Assembly (NCBI GenBank): GCA_019636475.1
Contig: JAHBXN010000003.1
Location: 310,001 to 374,000 of the forward strand
DNA from: Phycisphaerae bacterium
Lineage (GTDB): Bacteria; Planctomycetota; Phycisphaerae; UBA1845; UTPLA1
Direction: 5' to 3'
DNA length: 64,000 nt
Both the position numbers and the translations under genes were made by a program. The notes beneath the pieces are model-generated. The model searched no databases. It was not told the origin of the DNA and saw only the letters and a program-made list of their open reading frames with translations. Positions 1-9,979 of this stretch are shown piece after piece (the stretch's first letter is position 1; every line of letters begins with the position of its first letter).

Positions 1-50
1 TCGACCGCGGCGACGTCGTTGCTCCAGTCCGTTGAATTCGGTTCAGCCAT
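1..50 (-). CDS. N-terminal end of an unidentified protein (partial)
   Basis: Reading leftwards from an ATG at 48-50, the frame stays open to the window edge and begins MAEPNSTDWSNDVAAV. An AAGGA ribosome-binding site sits about six bases upstream of this ATG, which is why I accept so short a fragment. It lies 149 bases downstream of the squalene-oxidase-repeat gene on the same strand, so it is probably the next gene of that operon. Sixteen residues are not enough to name a family. Confidence 0.45.
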   Translation of the reverse strand, partial: MAEPNSTDWSNDVAAV

Positions 51-198
51 GCCAGTCCTTCTTTCTATGGATGTATTCCATCGCTGCCGCATCCGCGCGC
101 CGCCAATGAAAAATCTCTGAACAGCCATTTCGCATTGAAGCGTATGTCAGGAGGATCGCTGGACGCACGGTATTAACAGCAAGCCGATCTGCGGTGTT

Positions 199-1275
199 TC
201 ACCGCTGCATAATAGGTAGATTGTTGTAGGGGAGTTGCAGGATAATCAGTGCAATGGCCGTTCCATACACGGTCCCGACGGAATCACCATTCCACGATCC
301 GTCGTCATCCTGGGTGGAAAGCAGAAAGTCCCTCATCTTCGGATAGTATTTGCTCCATTCCTTGTCTCCCGCAAGGTACATCACCTGCGACAGATAAAGG
401 TGTGCATAAAAAAAGTGTCCCCACACGCCCTGTTGAGACTGGCCATAGCCGATCTCGCGTTTGCAGTAGCGAAGCGCCTTCAATGCCTTCGGATCGTCAT
501 AAAGCCCCGCATTGAACCAGCATGCGACCGCGGCGGCCGTGATCGGCGGACGCGAACCCACCATCCCGACGCGATACGCGATCCCGCCGTCCGGCTGGAT
601 GGACTTTTCGAGGTATTTCATCGCATTATTAATGACTTTCTTCGGCACTGCGACGCCCGCGTTTCGAGCGGCGCGAAGCGCCTGAACCTGCGTGACCGTC
701 ACACTGCCTTCGTCACCGCCCATGTCGGGTGTGTACAGCCAGCCGCCAAGCCTGCTTTGCGACCGGTCCGTCAGTTCCACGCCTTTCTGCAGGACACGGC
801 GAATCCGCTCCATCCGCTCCGGATCCTCTTCGGTTCCCATTACTTCGGAAAGAAACAACATCCCAAATCCATGCCCGTACATCGATCGTGTTTCTTCATC
901 ATTGCCGGGACGACAGATCAGACCGTCGCGCTGAGCCGAATCGAGTACATAGGTGACGGCCTTTCTCAGATTCTTCGCATATTGGCCTTCGGTCGGAGTG
1001 CTTCCCGAAGCAAGAGTCGCCATGCCGGCAAGCGACGTCATCGTGACAGGATACGTACCCATCGTGCCGGAGTCTCGATATGATCCGTCGGAGCTTTGTC
1101 GCGAGGCAAGGTACTTCAGAGCCTTCTCGATCGCCTCTTCGGTCTTTTCCGTCACCATCGGGGGGCGTTGGGGCGGCATTTGAGCAATCGCCGTGACGCG
1201 CGTTCCCGTCAAAGCGACCAGCATCGCCGCCAGCCTCACGATGAAGATCCGCGTTCGCTTATGCCTCTCAGTCAT
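199..1275 (-). CDS. Exported prenyltransferase/squalene-oxidase-repeat protein
   Basis: A secreted protein of about 358 residues made of alpha/alpha-barrel repeats of the prenyltransferase/squalene-oxidase type. The repeats are visible as recurring GGWLY-, GGIAYR- and DGSWNGDS-like turns, each after an ALKYL-type helix. Proteins of this shape are common in Planctomycetota and lack the DxDD motif of true cyclases; I see none here, so a binding or scaffold role is likelier than terpene chemistry. A basic N-terminus followed by a hydrophobic stretch is a signal peptide. I chose the ATG at 1275 because its ATGA overlaps the stop of the upstream giant gene, indicating translational coupling; the longer upstream reading would run into that gene. 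Confidence 0.85.
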   Translation of the reverse strand: MTERHKRTRIFIVRLAAMLVALTGTRVTAIAQMPPQRPPMVTEKTEEAIEKALKYLASRQSSDGSYRDSGTMGTYPVTMTSLAGMATLASGSTPTEGQYAKNLRKAVTYVLDSAQRDGLICRPGNDEETRSMYGHGFGMLFLSEVMGTEEDPERMERIRRVLQKGVELTDRSQSRLGGWLYTPDMGGDEGSVTVTQVQALRAARNAGVAVPKKVINNAMKYLEKSIQPDGGIAYRVGMVGSRPPITAAAVACWFNAGLYDDPKALKALRYCKREIGYGQSQQGVWGHFFYAHLYLSQVMYLAGDKEWSKYYPKMRDFLLSTQDDDGSWNGDSVGTVYGTAIALIILQLPYNNLPIMQR

Positions 1276-4200
1276 TGATCTGCCCCATTCCGGGTTTCGT
1301 CCTTCGCCTTCGGAGCCATCATGCCGGCATCGCTCAGCACGAAAAATCCTTCCGGCGCGACACACACAATTCGATCATTCAACACAATGACATCAATCAA
1401 ACGGCGAGAGGCATTCAACGGCGACGTGGCCGCCAGACGCTCGTCACCCAACTGGCCCTCCGCAAATTCGTACGGCCTGATTGACAACAGTCGCCCTGTT
1501 GATTTATCGATGAGCTCCAGTTTGGGAGGCAGCATCGGATCGAACTCCGGCACGAACCGCTGAATCCGACGACCACCGAGGTCCGGCGGCATCGCATTTC
1601 GGACAGCGGCGACGAAATGTGGCGATGCCCGCAACATCTGACGGCTGATCGTCGCAAGCGGCCCCAGGTCACGCCGCCAGGGCAATTCGGCCGGATCGAG
1701 CGGAAACGACTCGAGCACAAATTCCGGTGGGCTCTCATCCTTTCGGGTGAACAATACCAACCGGCCGCCACCCGAACCCTGAGTCGAAGCGTCAAGCACC
1801 GCGTCGATCGGCGGCATGGACAATCCGGCTGTCGACCAGCGACGGGCAATTTCGCCCGTTTCAACCCGCACGAGCGCGAAACCGGCCGTCCCATGCGAAA
1901 CGCCCGCCCACTCGTGACCAAGTTCGAATACACCATTGATCATGTCGCCGAATTCGCGATCCGGCCAAACGCTCTTGCCGGTCTTTGAATCGACACCGAT
2001 CAATCGGCTGCCAACGCTCCGCACCACGACATCACCAATAATCGCCAGATGGACATCCGACTCCGAGCTTTCAACACTCCCCGCATCAGCAGTATCTTCT
2101 CCCGGAACGAGTGAATACTCTGCCCGCACTCGGCCGCTCCCCAGATCGATCACAAACACCTTGATCGCATTTCGATCGACGGCAATCAGGGAGCCACCGT
2201 CGATTTTCATCGAGCGAAGCGAATGCCGGGGCCAGCTTCGCCGCCAGATCGGACCGTTGTCATCGCGAGCGTAGGCGGCGACGAGTGTATGCGGGTCGCT
2301 TGCGACGACCACGATGCCGTCCGCTCCGGCGACCGCCGGCGACGGAAGCCGTCCCATGCCCTGCTCGAGCGAAATCTGCGGCCACATGAACCGTCCGGAA
2401 GCCAGCCCCACCGCACACACCTGCACCGGCGTCGCGAGCACCGCAACTCTGCCGCAAATCGCAGCGTCGTAGGCATTGGCCTCACGCTGTTCAATCTGCG
2501 GCATCGAATCCTCAAGTGGACTTCGCTGCGAGCTCACCCAGCAGTCCGGCTGATCGACTTCCGCCTTCACATCCAACCCGCGAAGTTCGCCATTTAGTTG
2601 AATCGGAATCACCTCGTCGTCCGGATCATTCGGACGTTTCGGATCGTAGAAGGAAGCGCCGTCGCTTGTTTGGAGCCGGTTGGCCTCTGAGGAGATGACT
2701 TCGCGCAAGAGACCCAGGCGCGTCGCTTCCACCAGGATCCGCGGCATCGCTCGACCGTTCATCTCCACCGAATCCGGCAACGTCGATCGTATCTCGGCTG
2801 CCCAGTCGCTCACGCGAGTGCCTGCCGTCGTCCCCGTCAGTTGAGCCACCGCGGCAGGCAGAGTGTCGCTCCCGAATTCGCGCTCGAGCTCCGCCAGCTT
2901 CCGGCGCGCCGATGCGATGTCGGCCGGTAACGAATCGCCCGGGAAACGATAGGCCACGACGAGTCGAAGCAGCGGCTCCAACCGGTCTCGCCGCTCCGGA
3001 GCGCGGCGCAATGCGCGCTCGAGGAAAAAGATGCTGGTTTCGTTCTCACCGGATTCCATCGCCGCGTTGGCAATTTCGAGATCAATGTGCCAGCCTCTCG
3101 GAATGAACTCCAGCGCATCTGCCAACTGCACCAACCCCGACCGGCCGGATCCACGGCGAGCCGCCCGAATCGCATCATTGATGATTTTGTCCGCGTCCCG
3201 GCGTTCTTCGGCATTCATCGAGTTCCACAATCGGCGGAGCTGGTCGCTGAGAAGTACGACCGTCTTCACGCGGAGATTGGGTTCAATCGAAACAGGTTCG
3301 TTTCCGATGGATGCCAACTGAGTAAGTCCGAACTGAAAACCGTCCGCAAACCGACCGGCCTCTTCCATGTGCTCGCAGTATGCAATGCACGCGGAAACGC
3401 GATCGGATTTCCGCCGTGCCACCGAGACCGCCTGCTCCAGCAGCCCGGTTCGCTCCGCATCCGAAACGTCGGCAGACATCTTCAACAGGGTGCTCACACG
3501 CTGATGGGAAATTCGGTCGGCTAAAACATTTTCGGTTTGGGCCTGCTGTTCCCATTGCGAACCATCGGTCGCAGACTGCGGCGTTTGAGCGAGAACACGA
3601 TCCGCGCGATCCAGGTAACCCATTGCGTCGGACCAGTTTCCCGCGATTGAGGCTAGCCACGACAGGCGAAGAATCGCGTCCATGTCGTTCGGGCTGCGCT
3701 CGAGTCGAGCCAGGGCCAATCGCCTCGTCTGCTCGGGATCGGGGAACTTCGCCAGCGTGTCCGCCGACACGCTATAGAGCGCGCCATCCATCGCGAACAG
3801 GTTTCCAAGTGCGACATCGGCCGCCGTCGGATCGCCGTCGGGAGCGCCTGTATCCGTCGAGAGCTTAAGCAGGCCCGCATTCGTCGGCACCATCACCTTC
3901 TGACCGCAAATGACCGCCCGTCCCGTGGGTTGAAATCTTGATGAACTCCACAACACGTCGCCGGTGCCTAACGACAGGGCCGCAACACGCGAGCCGCCGA
4001 TGTAGACGCGCTCATCATCCGCACCGATTACATAACGATGACCCTCCCGCTCGTGACGCCAGATTTCGCGGCCATCCTCCAGGTCAAAAGCCCGCAGATA
4101 ATCCGAATCCTGTGCGCCCAGAATCACGACGCCTCCGGCGATGACCGGCGGCGACGACAACCACTGGTCCGGCTGCGGAACGCCGACTCGATCATCCACC

Positions 4201-5969
4201 CACCATTGGCCGCCTCGGGCCTGCATATCGGCGAAGCGCTCGAAAGGGTCATATTTCGTCAGCCAGCGCAGGGAAAAATCGTAGGCATCCAATGCGACCA
4301 GCAGACCGGCGCCTGTCGGAATGTACAGAGTCCCGTCGTTCAGCGCCGGGGCGAGCACACCGTTCATCGGAAACAGACTGGCCCGGCCCGCCCCCAGCAG
4401 AACCTGGCGCACGAGCGTGCCATCCGGCGCCAGCACCGCCAGCATCAGATCGCCGACCTGCCGGTAGGGCACAACCAGATTTGAACCCACCGCAATCGGC
4501 GCGGCGCAGAACCGCGCTCCCCGAAGTTCGTCCGTGGTATCGCCGCCCCGGCCCCTGAACCACGTCGCCCTGCCGGTCGATGCCTCATAAGCACGGAGCG
4601 TATTGGGCAATGACAAGACTTCGTCACCCAGGTGCGCGTTCGGTGGCGCCGAACCCTCGTTCGTCGGATTCTGCTCTTCCGGCGGAGCCTCCTGTTCGAT
4701 GACAAACACGAGACCAAACGCAGTTGATACCTCGCCCTGGTACTCGTGAAACAACGCCTGCGTCGTGCTCTGATCCAGGCGAGGGGACGATTCCTCTTCA
4801 TCGATCATCTGAATCCGGCCACCGAGATTCACCATCATCCGATGCTCGGTGATGCGAGGATCACGCGACGAAATCTTGGGAAAGGACTGCCAGAGCAGGT
4901 CAAACGTCGCCAGATCCCGCGCCTGCAATCCCCCTGGACCGGTGACGAACAATCTCGTGCCGTCACTGACGGCCTGCCAGACCGGCGGCCTCGCTCGTTT
5001 TCGCGAGACTTCGGCGATCTTCCCGGGATTAATTCGATCAGCTCCCGGCAGCGCCGCCTTGAATTCCATTTCCCCGGAGACCATCGGATCGATCGCAGGT
5101 AGCCGCCCGCTCCACTCCGAAGGCCCAAGTCGGTACTGCCAGACTCCGACCGTTGACTCCGTCATGCCCTGTGGATCCGCGCCGAAATCCTCGAAGAATC
5201 GAAGGACGCGCTCAACCCGCGCTGGCCAATCGGGAGGGACGGTCGGATCCGCGCCATCGAGAAGGGATCGCATGGCCTGAATCGTATTGCTCGCGCGCGT
5301 CCGCTGTCCGGACAGGATGTATGCGACAGCCTGCTTGTAAAGCAGTTCCCATTTCGGGATTCGGCAATGCGGCAGCGATTCCATCCGTGCCAGCAATTGC
5401 AGCGCTTCGCGGGCCTCACGACGATCGAGCAGCCACGATGAGAGCAGATTCATGGCATCGGGACCGATCGTGGTCATCGCATATCGACGAGCGACCAGCC
5501 GCAGCGCATCGAAATCGTAGTTATCAGTTGCCTGCTGATAGAGTCGAGAAGCGTCATGATCGTACAAGACCCGGTACGCGGCCAACCCATCAGCCGGCCA
5601 ACCCGCGATCTGCTGTTCCGCAAGCTGTCCGGCCGAGTAGTAATGTGCCCCGTCCAGCGACACGGTGCGGTCGCCGTGCTGCGCGACCACCCGCTCCAGC
5701 GTATCGGCGGCGAGTTTCCAATCGCCCTCGGCCGCCGCCTCCTTCGCGCGTTTCAACCATGACACGGCATCGACATCATTGGGAGGCTCGAGTCCCCAGC
5801 GGCGCGCGCCGACGAACTCGGAATTACCATTCGGTCCATTGACCTGAATCTGGACCTGTGCATGGGATGGAGCGCTGCGCGTCGCAAGCAATGCCATCAG
5901 AATCACGAAGGCGAGCATCTCTGCCCCATCGCTCGAACAATGCCGCGATCCTGTCAATCGAGCCTTCAT
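1272..5969 (-). CDS. Giant exported protein with two PQQ-like beta-propellers and TPR-like helices
   Basis: About 1565 residues. A signal peptide (hydrophobic MLAFVILMALLA then APSHA) is followed by a TPR-like helical region at roughly 60-260, a first PQQ-type propeller at roughly 330-770 (blades such as LRAFDLEDGREIWRHE and VAALSLGTGDVLW), a long helical TPR-like middle at roughly 790-1130, and a second propeller at roughly 1190-1560 (blades such as GVDSKTGKSVWPD). These blades resemble the BamB/quinoprotein dehydrogenase fold but I see no dehydrogenase catalytic signature, so a structural or protein-binding role in the periplasm is inferred. A GTG at 5987 that overlaps the upstream stop is an alternative start; I prefer the ATG at 5969 for its signal peptide. 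It is coupled to the next gene by ATGA. Confidence 0.85.
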   Translation of the reverse strand: MKARLTGSRHCSSDGAEMLAFVILMALLATRSAPSHAQVQIQVNGPNGNSEFVGARRWGLEPPNDVDAVSWLKRAKEAAAEGDWKLAADTLERVVAQHGDRTVSLDGAHYYSAGQLAEQQIAGWPADGLAAYRVLYDHDASRLYQQATDNYDFDALRLVARRYAMTTIGPDAMNLLSSWLLDRREAREALQLLARMESLPHCRIPKWELLYKQAVAYILSGQRTRASNTIQAMRSLLDGADPTVPPDWPARVERVLRFFEDFGADPQGMTESTVGVWQYRLGPSEWSGRLPAIDPMVSGEMEFKAALPGADRINPGKIAEVSRKRARPPVWQAVSDGTRLFVTGPGGLQARDLATFDLLWQSFPKISSRDPRITEHRMMVNLGGRIQMIDEEESSPRLDQSTTQALFHEYQGEVSTAFGLVFVIEQEAPPEEQNPTNEGSAPPNAHLGDEVLSLPNTLRAYEASTGRATWFRGRGGDTTDELRGARFCAAPIAVGSNLVVPYRQVGDLMLAVLAPDGTLVRQVLLGAGRASLFPMNGVLAPALNDGTLYIPTGAGLLVALDAYDFSLRWLTKYDPFERFADMQARGGQWWVDDRVGVPQPDQWLSSPPVIAGGVVILGAQDSDYLRAFDLEDGREIWRHEREGHRYVIGADDERVYIGGSRVAALSLGTGDVLWSSSRFQPTGRAVICGQKVMVPTNAGLLKLSTDTGAPDGDPTAADVALGNLFAMDGALYSVSADTLAKFPDPEQTRRLALARLERSPNDMDAILRLSWLASIAGNWSDAMGYLDRADRVLAQTPQSATDGSQWEQQAQTENVLADRISHQRVSTLLKMSADVSDAERTGLLEQAVSVARRKSDRVSACIAYCEHMEEAGRFADGFQFGLTQLASIGNEPVSIEPNLRVKTVVLLSDQLRRLWNSMNAEERRDADKIINDAIRAARRGSGRSGLVQLADALEFIPRGWHIDLEIANAAMESGENETSIFFLERALRRAPERRDRLEPLLRLVVAYRFPGDSLPADIASARRKLAELEREFGSDTLPAAVAQLTGTTAGTRVSDWAAEIRSTLPDSVEMNGRAMPRILVEATRLGLLREVISSEANRLQTSDGASFYDPKRPNDPDDEVIPIQLNGELRGLDVKAEVDQPDCWVSSQRSPLEDSMPQIEQREANAYDAAICGRVAVLATPVQVCAVGLASGRFMWPQISLEQGMGRLPSPAVAGADGIVVVASDPHTLVAAYARDDNGPIWRRSWPRHSLRSMKIDGGSLIAVDRNAIKVFVIDLGSGRVRAEYSLVPGEDTADAGSVESSESDVHLAIIGDVVVRSVGSRLIGVDSKTGKSVWPDREFGDMINGVFELGHEWAGVSHGTAGFALVRVETGEIARRWSTAGLSMPPIDAVLDASTQGSGGGRLVLFTRKDESPPEFVLESFPLDPAELPWRRDLGPLATISRQMLRASPHFVAAVRNAMPPDLGGRRIQRFVPEFDPMLPPKLELIDKSTGRLLSIRPYEFAEGQLGDERLAATSPLNASRRLIDVIVLNDRIVCVAPEGFFVLSDAGMMAPKAKDETRNGADQ

Positions 5970-5983
5970 CCAGATTCCCAGTT

Positions 5984-6346
5984 TCACACTCCGCGCCGGG
6001 ATTCGCCCAACTCGCGACCTACACGATGTCCCCGCAGTATCCTAGCACGCAGATCGACCTGCACCAACGCTCGACCCAGTGCTTGACTCAGCCTTGCCTG
6101 GTACACCCGACTGCCATTGATCGCTTGCAGCCTTGTCGTTTCAACGAAGCCGTCCGGCGTTTCTTTCCATCGGTTCGACACAGACTCCGACCACCACAGC
6201 CGAACGGAGTCTTCCGAAACGAATCGGCGCGAATCAACGCTGGCGTCAATTCGTCCTTCCGGTTCCAATTGGCCGGCTGATTCGATCGTGACGCCGCCCA
6301 ACTTTCGCGTCGGGGTCTGCAAATCGGGAGCGTGCCGAATATCCAT
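5984..6346 (-). CDS. Small protein of unknown function at the head of the propeller operon
   Basis: A 120-residue frame beginning MDIRHAPDLQTP and ending immediately before the giant propeller gene, so that its TGA overlaps a possible GTG start of that gene. Codons are consistent with coding (for example RLWWSESVSNRW and GFVETTRLQAIN segments read naturally). I recognise no domain, signal peptide or membrane segment. The same frame stays open further upstream to 6757, but there it lies antisense to the membrane protein on the plus strand and looks like a shadow, so I start it at 6346. The divergent gene begins 17 bases away, leaving almost no room for promoters. It could be spurious. Confidence 0.4.
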   Translation of the reverse strand: MDIRHAPDLQTPTRKLGGVTIESAGQLEPEGRIDASVDSRRFVSEDSVRLWWSESVSNRWKETPDGFVETTRLQAINGSRVYQARLSQALGRALVQVDLRARILRGHRVGRELGESRRGV

Positions 6347-6362
6347 TCTCCGCGAGTCTGCA

Positions 6363-7253
6363 ATGCCGGATGACCGAATCCAATCCATGAATGATTCTTC
6401 CGCCACAAGGGCCGGCCTGACGGCCCGCCTTGCGGCCGCGGTTCGCTTTCTCCTGCCGATTCCATCCAGTAACAGGCGAACGGCGGAAGAGCCCGCTTCA
6501 GACATCATCCCGTTCCTCGTTCCGATCGGTCTGATCATCGGACTTGCGTGGGCGGCATCCTTCAGATTCTCCTGGTGGCTATTCGGTGAAACCGCAAGCA
6601 TGCGGGTCGTGCCGAGTCTTGTCGTCATTCTTCTGGAATGTGTCTTCACCGGCCCGTTCCTCGCCCTTGGCCTTGCCAGAACCGCGCATATTCTGACCAC
6701 CGACGATCCAAAGATCCCCTCGGCCGATCGACTCCAGCCGCTTTCACCGGTCGGCACGCTCGCGTTGTGCCTGGCCGTGCTCGCTCAATATGTACTCTTG
6801 CTCAGTGTCCAGCACCGAGAGGGCTGGTGGCCGGCCCCGGACGACTGGCGAAGCTACTTCAACTTCCTGTATCCACGCCCCATCTTCCGTCCGTTGCTTC
6901 TTGCTCCCATTTGGGGACGCTGGGGCATTCTGCTCGCCTCGACACTCGGGGGCACCGCACGAAATGCCGACACTCAGACGCAGGGACTCAACCAGTCCAT
7001 GTCGCCGTCCCGCCTCTTCAAGCATTCGATACTTCCCGTTCTTTTGACGACCATCTATTGCAGTCGTTCCCAGAATTACTTGACGGGTGTCCTGATCGGG
7101 CTGATCGTATTCGCGGCGACTTATCTTGTGGCGGTCGCGATGGCCCGGCGTGGCGGCGGACACTCGCGCCACTCCCTGTTTGCAGCCGGGCAGATCGCAC
7201 AACTCGCGTTTCTCATGATCTATCGGGCCTGTTGGCGTCTTATTGATGCATGA
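6363..7253 (+). CDS. CobS-like polytopic membrane protein, probably not catalytic
   Basis: An integral membrane protein of about 296 residues with six or so hydrophobic segments. Three stretches match the landmarks of CobS (adenosylcobinamide-GDP ribazoletransferase): FTGPFLALGLARTAHIL lines up with the CobS loop LTGxLHLDGLADTADGL, LLLAPIWGRWGILLAS with LLLAPVLGRWxMVLA, and MARRGGGHSRHSLFAAGQI with RRxGGVTGDVLGAxNEL. The acidic residues of DGLADTADG and GD, which bind metal and substrate in CobS, are absent, so I infer a non-catalytic paralogue or one with a changed reaction. No other cobalamin gene is nearby. It is joined to comEC by an ATGA overlap. An ATG at 6387 is an alternative start. 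Confidence 0.6.
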   Translation: MPDDRIQSMNDSSATRAGLTARLAAAVRFLLPIPSSNRRTAEEPASDIIPFLVPIGLIIGLAWAASFRFSWWLFGETASMRVVPSLVVILLECVFTGPFLALGLARTAHILTTDDPKIPSADRLQPLSPVGTLALCLAVLAQYVLLLSVQHREGWWPAPDDWRSYFNFLYPRPIFRPLLLAPIWGRWGILLASTLGGTARNADTQTQGLNQSMSPSRLFKHSILPVLLTTIYCSRSQNYLTGVLIGLIVFAATYLVAVAMARRGGGHSRHSLFAAGQIAQLAFLMIYRACWRLIDA

Positions 7254-9973
7254 CTGATGCGGCGGTACACGTTCGAGATCCAGAGTCGGACCCGGCGAGT
7301 AAACCCAAACTCCCGGCCGCGCAAGGATCGACGGTTCGACAAACGCCGCCCGCCCAATCAAATCGGCCGGTCCCGCTGATACCGATCGCTATCGGTTTGA
7401 GCATGGGAATCATCGGCGATCACCTGGTCCAGCCGCACTGGTCTGTTCCCGTCACGATCGCCCTCTTCGGACTGGCTGCCTGTCTACCGATTGGCACCCG
7501 TCGACGACTTTCCGACCGGCGACTTCGTGTCGCAATCGTTCTGCTGTCAATTGCAGCCGGCCTTGCCCGTCATGGCTCGACGCGACTGTTCCCGGACGAT
7601 CATATTGCCCGATTCGCTCAGGCGGATTCGTCGATTGTGGTTCTAACAGGCCGGATTTCGTCACCACCGCAGATTATCACACCGCGAGCCGACATCCCGC
7701 GTGCGTACGCAACTCCTCCAAGAACAAAATTTCATCTTCACGTCTCAGCGATCGACGGCCGCGATGGACCGATTCCGGCAAGCGGAACCGTGATGGTCAG
7801 CATCAAAGAACCGGCGCCTGATTTGAGCGAACATGCGATCATTCGCGTTACGGGGTGGCTTTACAGAATTTCGCCGCCGCAGAACCCGGGCGCGTACAAC
7901 TGGGCAGCGCACTATCGTCGCAATCAGATTCTCGTCGGTCTCACGACCGACCACGCAGACGCTGTCCAAGTCGTACAAACCCCGCCGTCCAGCGGATTCG
8001 GCCGAACGATCGTGAATGTTCGCGCCCGGCTTAGACAGTATCTCGTCGATGCAGCGTTCCCGGACGATGAGGAATCAGCCGGCGTGCTGGCGGCGATGGT
8101 GCTCGGCCGCCGAAGCGGTGTGTCCGACGCGATGAACGAGGCCTTTCGGCGAACCGGTAATGCCCACTTCCTCGCTGCGAGCGGAATGCATGTCGCCTGG
8201 CTCGCATTTGTCGGCTGGGGGATTGCGCGGCTGCTGGGCGTTCATTACCGCACCGCTGCCGCCGGCGTGGCAGTGCTGATTGTGTGCTTCGTTGTGCTGG
8301 CCGAACCGCAGCCGTCGATTCTGCGAGCCGGCATCGTCGGCATCGCGGCCTGCGTGTCGATATTCCTGCGAGGCAGACACAACTCATTGAATGCCCTGGC
8401 GTTCGCCGCGATTGTGCTCTTGATCATCGATCCCACGAACTGGTTTCGAACGGGATTCCAGTTCACCTTTCTCGCCACGCTGGGCCTGATTCACTTCTGT
8501 CCGATCGTGTCAAATGTAATCGCCGCGCAACTCGCTCGTCTCGGCCAAATACAGCTTGCGAGGCGATTCATCATCGCTGACTTGAAGAGATTCGTCGAAG
8601 TCGGTTCGATCGATCCGGCGGACCTAATTGTTTCCAAAGTGCAGCGACCGGTCGTTGTCGATCGATTCCTCACTCTGATGGCCCGGCTCCTAGCCGTTTC
8701 CGTATCAGAGTGGTTCCTGACGGCGCCGCTGGGTTGCTACTACTTCAACCACTTCGCGCCCTGGGGGGCAATCGGAACTTTCCTCGTCGCCCCCTTCGCG
8801 ATGATCACCGCTTCGATCGGATTCATGACGATGATTGCAGGAACGCTGCTTCCCGTCACGTCCGCGATATTCGGACCGCTGCTCGGGCTCTCCTCGCATG
8901 TGATGATCGGGTTTGTGAATCTGCTTGCCGTGATTCCCGGTTCGCTGATCGACGGCCGCTCACCGGCGCTCTGGTGGGTGATTGCGTTCTACGCACTGAT
9001 CGGCACGTGGATCTACGGGTCCCAGACCATTCGGGCGAGGTTTCGCGTTCCGCTTCGGATTGCGGCATTGACGGTGTTCATCTGGTGGCTTGTTTCACCG
9101 TATCTCGGTCCGCGCGGCGATGGCGCTTTGAGGATCTGGCATCTTGCCGTCGGAGATGGAACGGGCACGGTGATCGAACTGCCGAACGGCAAGACGATTA
9201 TCTACGATTTCGGGACGCGCTCGGCCTTTGATGCCGGCGATGTGGCACTTGATTTTTTGCGTCAGCAAGGCATTCGCCGCATCGACGCCGCGATCATCTC
9301 ACATGCGGACTTCGACCACTATGGCGCGATTGAGGCGATCTCTCAGAGTGTTCCAATTGATCGAATCATCCTGAATGATCAGTTTGATCGATTCGTTGAA
9401 CCCAACTCCACCGCGGCCCAGTTCCTCGGCACGATGAGACGCGCAGGAATGCCCATCGAGATCATTTCAGGACAGACGTCGCTGAGTCTTTGTTCTGACG
9501 TGGACATTCGCACGATTTGGCCGCCGCCCGCGACGCAACATGCCAGCCCGACCGACAATGACTCATCAATCGTCCTGAGAATCGAATACCAAGGAAAATC
9601 CGTACTGCTTACCGGAGACATTGCCGAATTCGCAATCGGCGGGCTGCTGGCGCCGACGTCGCGAACGGCGAGCGACGCGGACAACGGAGACTGCCGGCTC
9701 GATGGCGCGGGGGCAACGGAAGCGATTTCTCTCCGCGCGGACGTTCTTTCGCTGCCGCATCACGGCAGCGTCGTTTCGAATACCCGGGCGTTCATCGATG
9801 CAGTGAATCCATCGATCTGCATCCGATCGACGGGGCAGAGGCGTCGCCTGACCACGAACGGAATCGAGACCATTGTCGGACCTGGCCGCCGCTATTTCAG
9901 CACGGCGGACGACGGCTGCATTCTTGTTGAGATCAAGAACGAAGAATTGAGCGCCCGTCGGGCGATGCCTTAG
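7250..9973 (+). CDS. comEC: ComEC/Rec2 DNA-uptake channel with C-terminal metallo-beta-lactamase domain
   Basis: 907 residues, the usual size for ComEC. Two N-terminal membrane helices are followed by the OB-like DUF4131 region (roughly 100-260), a polytopic competence domain beginning near the SGMHVAWLAF segment (roughly 270-600), and a C-terminal metallo-beta-lactamase-like domain with SHADFDHYGAI, LLTGD and LPHHGS motifs. The protein carries single-stranded DNA across the inner membrane during transformation; the C-terminal domain is thought to be a nuclease. No other competence gene lies in the window. It starts at an ATG overlapping the stop of the CobS-like gene and converges on the MFS gene with only six bases between the stops. 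Confidence 0.93.
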   Translation: MTDAAVHVRDPESDPASKPKLPAAQGSTVRQTPPAQSNRPVPLIPIAIGLSMGIIGDHLVQPHWSVPVTIALFGLAACLPIGTRRRLSDRRLRVAIVLLSIAAGLARHGSTRLFPDDHIARFAQADSSIVVLTGRISSPPQIITPRADIPRAYATPPRTKFHLHVSAIDGRDGPIPASGTVMVSIKEPAPDLSEHAIIRVTGWLYRISPPQNPGAYNWAAHYRRNQILVGLTTDHADAVQVVQTPPSSGFGRTIVNVRARLRQYLVDAAFPDDEESAGVLAAMVLGRRSGVSDAMNEAFRRTGNAHFLAASGMHVAWLAFVGWGIARLLGVHYRTAAAGVAVLIVCFVVLAEPQPSILRAGIVGIAACVSIFLRGRHNSLNALAFAAIVLLIIDPTNWFRTGFQFTFLATLGLIHFCPIVSNVIAAQLARLGQIQLARRFIIADLKRFVEVGSIDPADLIVSKVQRPVVVDRFLTLMARLLAVSVSEWFLTAPLGCYYFNHFAPWGAIGTFLVAPFAMITASIGFMTMIAGTLLPVTSAIFGPLLGLSSHVMIGFVNLLAVIPGSLIDGRSPALWWVIAFYALIGTWIYGSQTIRARFRVPLRIAALTVFIWWLVSPYLGPRGDGALRIWHLAVGDGTGTVIELPNGKTIIYDFGTRSAFDAGDVALDFLRQQGIRRIDAAIISHADFDHYGAIEAISQSVPIDRIILNDQFDRFVEPNSTAAQFLGTMRRAGMPIEIISGQTSLSLCSDVDIRTIWPPPATQHASPTDNDSSIVLRIEYQGKSVLLTGDIAEFAIGGLLAPTSRTASDADNGDCRLDGAGATEAISLRADVLSLPHHGSVVSNTRAFIDAVNPSICIRSTGQRRRLTTNGIETIVGPGRRYFSTADDGCILVEIKNEELSARRAMP

Positions 9974-9979
9974 ACGAAC

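Noticed and set aside
6347-6757. Upstream extension of the 5984 minus-strand frame to 6757
   Set aside because: It lies antisense to the well-supported membrane protein gene and has the basic, low-complexity look of a shadow frame.
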